Shown: positions 5,530 through 7,709 of the stretch, piece by piece
Numbering within the stretch: position 1 is the stretch's first letter
Layout of the letters: the number at the start of each line of letters is the position of its first letter
From: a bacterium
GTDB taxonomy: Bacteria > UBP13 > UBA5359
Direction of reading: 5' to 3'
DNA length: 7,709 nt
Assembly (NCBI GenBank): GCA_028685295.1
Contig: JAQUEL010000085.1
Location: 1 to 7,709, forward strand
Translations under genes and position numbers: made by a program
The notes under the pieces: generated by a model
What the model saw: the letters and a program-made list of their open reading frames with translations, nothing else
What the model was told of the DNA's origin: nothing
Database searches by the model: none

Positions 5530-7709
5530 TTGAATATAAAGCGACTTCACCTCTATATTGCACTGTCATTTCTACTTCTATGTACGGTTGCGAGTAGCGG
5601 TCAGACTGCGTTTTCCGAGGGAGAGTATGTTCAGGGAGAAGTGCTGGTACGTTTTCATGATGGAGTTACGGAGAGCAGGCGTAATGAAATCATAAAACGC
5701 ATGGGTGCCAAAAGCAGCAGATTATTACAGAGAAATATCTTCAAGCTGCGCCTGCCAGGAACTGAAAGAGTGGAGCAGGCTATATCTTCGCTGGAAAGCA
5801 ATCCCGATGTTCTTATAGCCCAACCTAATTACATCTATCGCGCATTGGCCATCCCCAACGATACTGATTTTGCAGACCAATGGAATATGACCAAGATCGG
5901 CATGCCGGCCGCCTGGGATATTACCAGGGGTGACGCTGCCGTGGTCATTGCTGTTATTGATAGCGGCGTAACCCTGGCGCATCCCGATTTGCAAAGCAAA
6001 TTGACCGCGCCCTCCACCTGGCATGATTTTGTGGATGGCGATAATCTGCCTGATGATGAAAACGGCCACGGTACGCATGTAGCCGGTATAGCCGCCGCGG
6101 CTACCAACAATTCGTTGGGAGTGGCAGGTGTGGCCTGGCAATGCAGGATAATGCCGTTAAGGATTCTTGATGAGAAAGGGGAAGGCAGTACCGTCAGCAT
6201 CATTTCAGCTGTAGATCTGGCTGTAGATCAGGGTGCCGATGTCATTAATCTCAGCCTGGGCACCAAATCGTCGGATTCCCTGCTTCAAGCGGCCGTTGAC
6301 AGAGCTTACAATGCCGGTGTGGTTGTAGTAGCGGCGGCCGGCAACAAGCTTATCTCCAAGGGAGAGACGGATGAACCGTTTTATCCGGCTGCTTATCCGC
6401 AGGTTATTGCGGTGGCAGCCTCCGACAGTGCTAACATAGTGCCGGTTTTTTCTATTCGTGGCGATTATGTGGATGTGGCGGCTCCCGGCGTCAGCATCAA
6501 AAGCACTTTTTTGAGCGGCTACAACATAATGTCCGGTACCTCCATGGCTGCGCCGCATGTATCCGGTCTGGCAGCGCTGATGATGTCGATTAATCCGGCT
6601 CTCACCCCGGCTCAGATAGCAACCGCTCTGAAAACGACCGCTACCGATATCGATGCTCCCGGAGTGGATATCGCTTCCGGATACGGATTGATAAATGCCT
6701 CTGCCTCTTTGCAGGCCGTACCTGGGGTACCTTTGACCGTAGCTACATCCTCTCTGCCGGCAGGAAGAGAGGGCATGGCCTACGAACAGACGTTAGCGGC
6801 TTTCGGTGGAACCGAGCCTTATACCTGGTCTTTGCTTTCAGGCAGCCTGCCGTTGGGATTAACATTGTCTGCTGCTGGTGTGATCTCCGGTACCCCAACC
6901 CGGGCCGGCAGCGGCAGCTTCATCGTCAGGGTCAGGGATGCCCTTTCAAAGACAGCTGACAAGCAGCTCTCTTTGATTATCGATCCTCCTTTGATTCATG
7001 AGTTTCCGGCCGGCGTGAGCCTGATTTCCTTTCCTTATCAGCCATCAGATTCAGATACACTGCGGCTTTTGATGCTTAATACAACGGCGGGGGAGGATGC
7101 GGCTTTATGGAATCCGACCAGCGGCAGTTATATTTATTACAGCGAGGGCTCTTCTCTTCAATCTATTCAGCCGGGTATCGGGTACTGGATCAAGCTGACT
7201 TCTCCCAGGAATATAACCGCCACCGGCCACCTGATTGAAGAAGCTTATTCAATGCCCCTAAGCCCTGGCTGGAATCAAGTTGGACTGCCATATAATTATA
7301 TTCTGCCCTGGAGCTCTCTTCTAGTAAAACAGGGTTTTGTCACCAAAACCATCGCGGCTGCTGCTTCATCTCGCTGGGTAGAGAATTACGGCTGGTATTA
7401 TGCCGGAGGACGCTATAATCTGGTGGCGCCTTCGGGTGGATCCACCACCTATTTGCAGCCCTGGTCAGGTTACTGGGTATACTCAAACATATCAGCAGAG
7501 CTTATCTTTCCGTCTCCAGCCTCTACATCCTTTGCAATTGCAGCCGCAACGAATATTTGTCCGGTTGTTTTGCCGCGTCGTCGTGTTTTACAAAGGGTTG
7601 ATCCATCCTGGTCTCTGGAAATTACGGCTGCAGTACCGGGGCAGAGCGACAGTGTCAGGCTGGGTGTGGAAGGAATATCCGGCCAGCTCAGGATTTTGAA
7701 ACCTCCGGC
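5530..7709 (+). CDS. Secreted subtilisin-family (S8) serine protease, 3' partial
   Basis: The first 726 residues of an exported subtilase; the frame is open to the window end. It starts at TTG, with AAGGAGAG (5518-5525) placed so that AGGAG is 6 bases upstream and no nearer ATG in frame. Order: signal peptide (1 to about 29), propeptide of the fervidolysin/inhibitor-I9-like type (about 36-104, beginning GEVLVRF), S8 catalytic domain (about 113-393), an Ig-like domain of the He_PIG sort (about 402-485, with GTEPYTWSL and LPLGLTLS), then an uncharacterised extension. The catalytic triad is complete: D144 in IDSGV, H180 in GHGTHVAG, S338 in SGTSMAAPHVSG, plus the oxyanion asparagine N272 in AAGN. 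The extension holds two related motifs, AGVSLISFPY (494-503) and GWNQVGLPY (580-588), and a final segment from W694. LLLC at 15-18 is not a good lipobox. It likely acts at or outside the cell surface; its substrate is unknown. Confidence 0.95.
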   Translation, partial: MNIKRLHLYIALSFLLLCTVASSGQTAFSEGEYVQGEVLVRFHDGVTESRRNEIIKRMGAKSSRLLQRNIFKLRLPGTERVEQAISSLESNPDVLIAQPNYIYRALAIPNDTDFADQWNMTKIGMPAAWDITRGDAAVVIAVIDSGVTLAHPDLQSKLTAPSTWHDFVDGDNLPDDENGHGTHVAGIAAAATNNSLGVAGVAWQCRIMPLRILDEKGEGSTVSIISAVDLAVDQGADVINLSLGTKSSDSLLQAAVDRAYNAGVVVVAAAGNKLISKGETDEPFYPAAYPQVIAVAASDSANIVPVFSIRGDYVDVAAPGVSIKSTFLSGYNIMSGTSMAAPHVSGLAALMMSINPALTPAQIATALKTTATDIDAPGVDIASGYGLINASASLQAVPGVPLTVATSSLPAGREGMAYEQTLAAFGGTEPYTWSLLSGSLPLGLTLSAAGVISGTPTRAGSGSFIVRVRDALSKTADKQLSLIIDPPLIHEFPAGVSLISFPYQPSDSDTLRLLMLNTTAGEDAALWNPTSGSYIYYSEGSSLQSIQPGIGYWIKLTSPRNITATGHLIEEAYSMPLSPGWNQVGLPYNYILPWSSLLVKQGFVTKTIAAAASSRWVENYGWYYAGGRYNLVAPSGGSTTYLQPWSGYWVYSNISAELIFPSPASTSFAIAAATNICPVVLPRRRVLQRVDPSWSLEITAAVPGQSDSVRLGVEGISGQLRILKPP

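Noticed and set aside
5575-5583. Lipobox-like LLLC in the protease signal peptide
   Set aside because: The residue before the cysteine is leucine, not glycine, alanine or serine, so ordinary signal-peptidase processing is more likely.
5725-6558. Several antisense reading frames over the protease gene
   Set aside because: They are opposite the S8 catalytic domain with its intact triad, so they are shadows of real coding sequence.
7400-7699. Plus-strand 99-codon frame near the window end
   Set aside because: It overlaps the protease in another frame, while the protease frame stays open with sensible beta-rich sequence; there is no ribosome binding site.

Overview
The window (7,709 bases) reads as the chromosome of a diderm (outer-membrane-bearing) bacterium that also makes a pyruvylated cell-wall polymer. 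The evidence is two signal-peptide proteins with beta-barrel character and C-terminal phenylalanine, next to a CsaB-type polysaccharide pyruvyl transferase paired with a DUF5693 membrane protein. That combination is known from diderm Firmicutes-like lineages, Deinococcus-Thermus, Armatimonadota and relatives. The sequence does not fix the taxon. No mobile element, rRNA, tRNA or CRISPR array was seen.

Layout, all on the + strand. (1) 1-2196: two tandem genes for small putative outer-membrane beta-barrel proteins (57-953 and 1302-2147), each followed by a hairpin terminator. They share a perfect direct repeat of at least 127 bp (1-127 = 1246-1372) covering the end of the 5' leader, the ribosome binding site and the whole signal peptide, while the mature proteins are strongly diverged. 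The 348-base gap between them (954-1301) holds a terminator, an extended -10 promoter and a leader of about 210 nt that can be folded by hand into a riboswitch-like arrangement: a three-helix element, then a long hairpin that competes with a second hairpin covering the Shine-Dalgarno sequence. (2) 2209-5320: a weak promoter and a two-gene operon, a DUF5693 membrane protein (2247-4241) overlapping csaB (4238-5320) by ATGA. A 16-bp tandem repeat lies inside the DUF5693 gene. (3) 5411-7709: a promoter and a secreted subtilisin-family protease that starts at TTG (5530), runs off the window end and has a propeptide, an intact catalytic triad, an Ig-like domain and a further C-terminal extension.

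The common theme is the cell envelope: surface barrel proteins, modification of the wall polymer that anchors SLH-domain proteins, and an exported protease. The point most worth following is the porin leader. Its switch-like architecture, and its perfect sequence conservation in front of two otherwise divergent proteins, suggest a shared post-transcriptional control cassette. The pairings were found by eye; no folding energy or homology search could be run.
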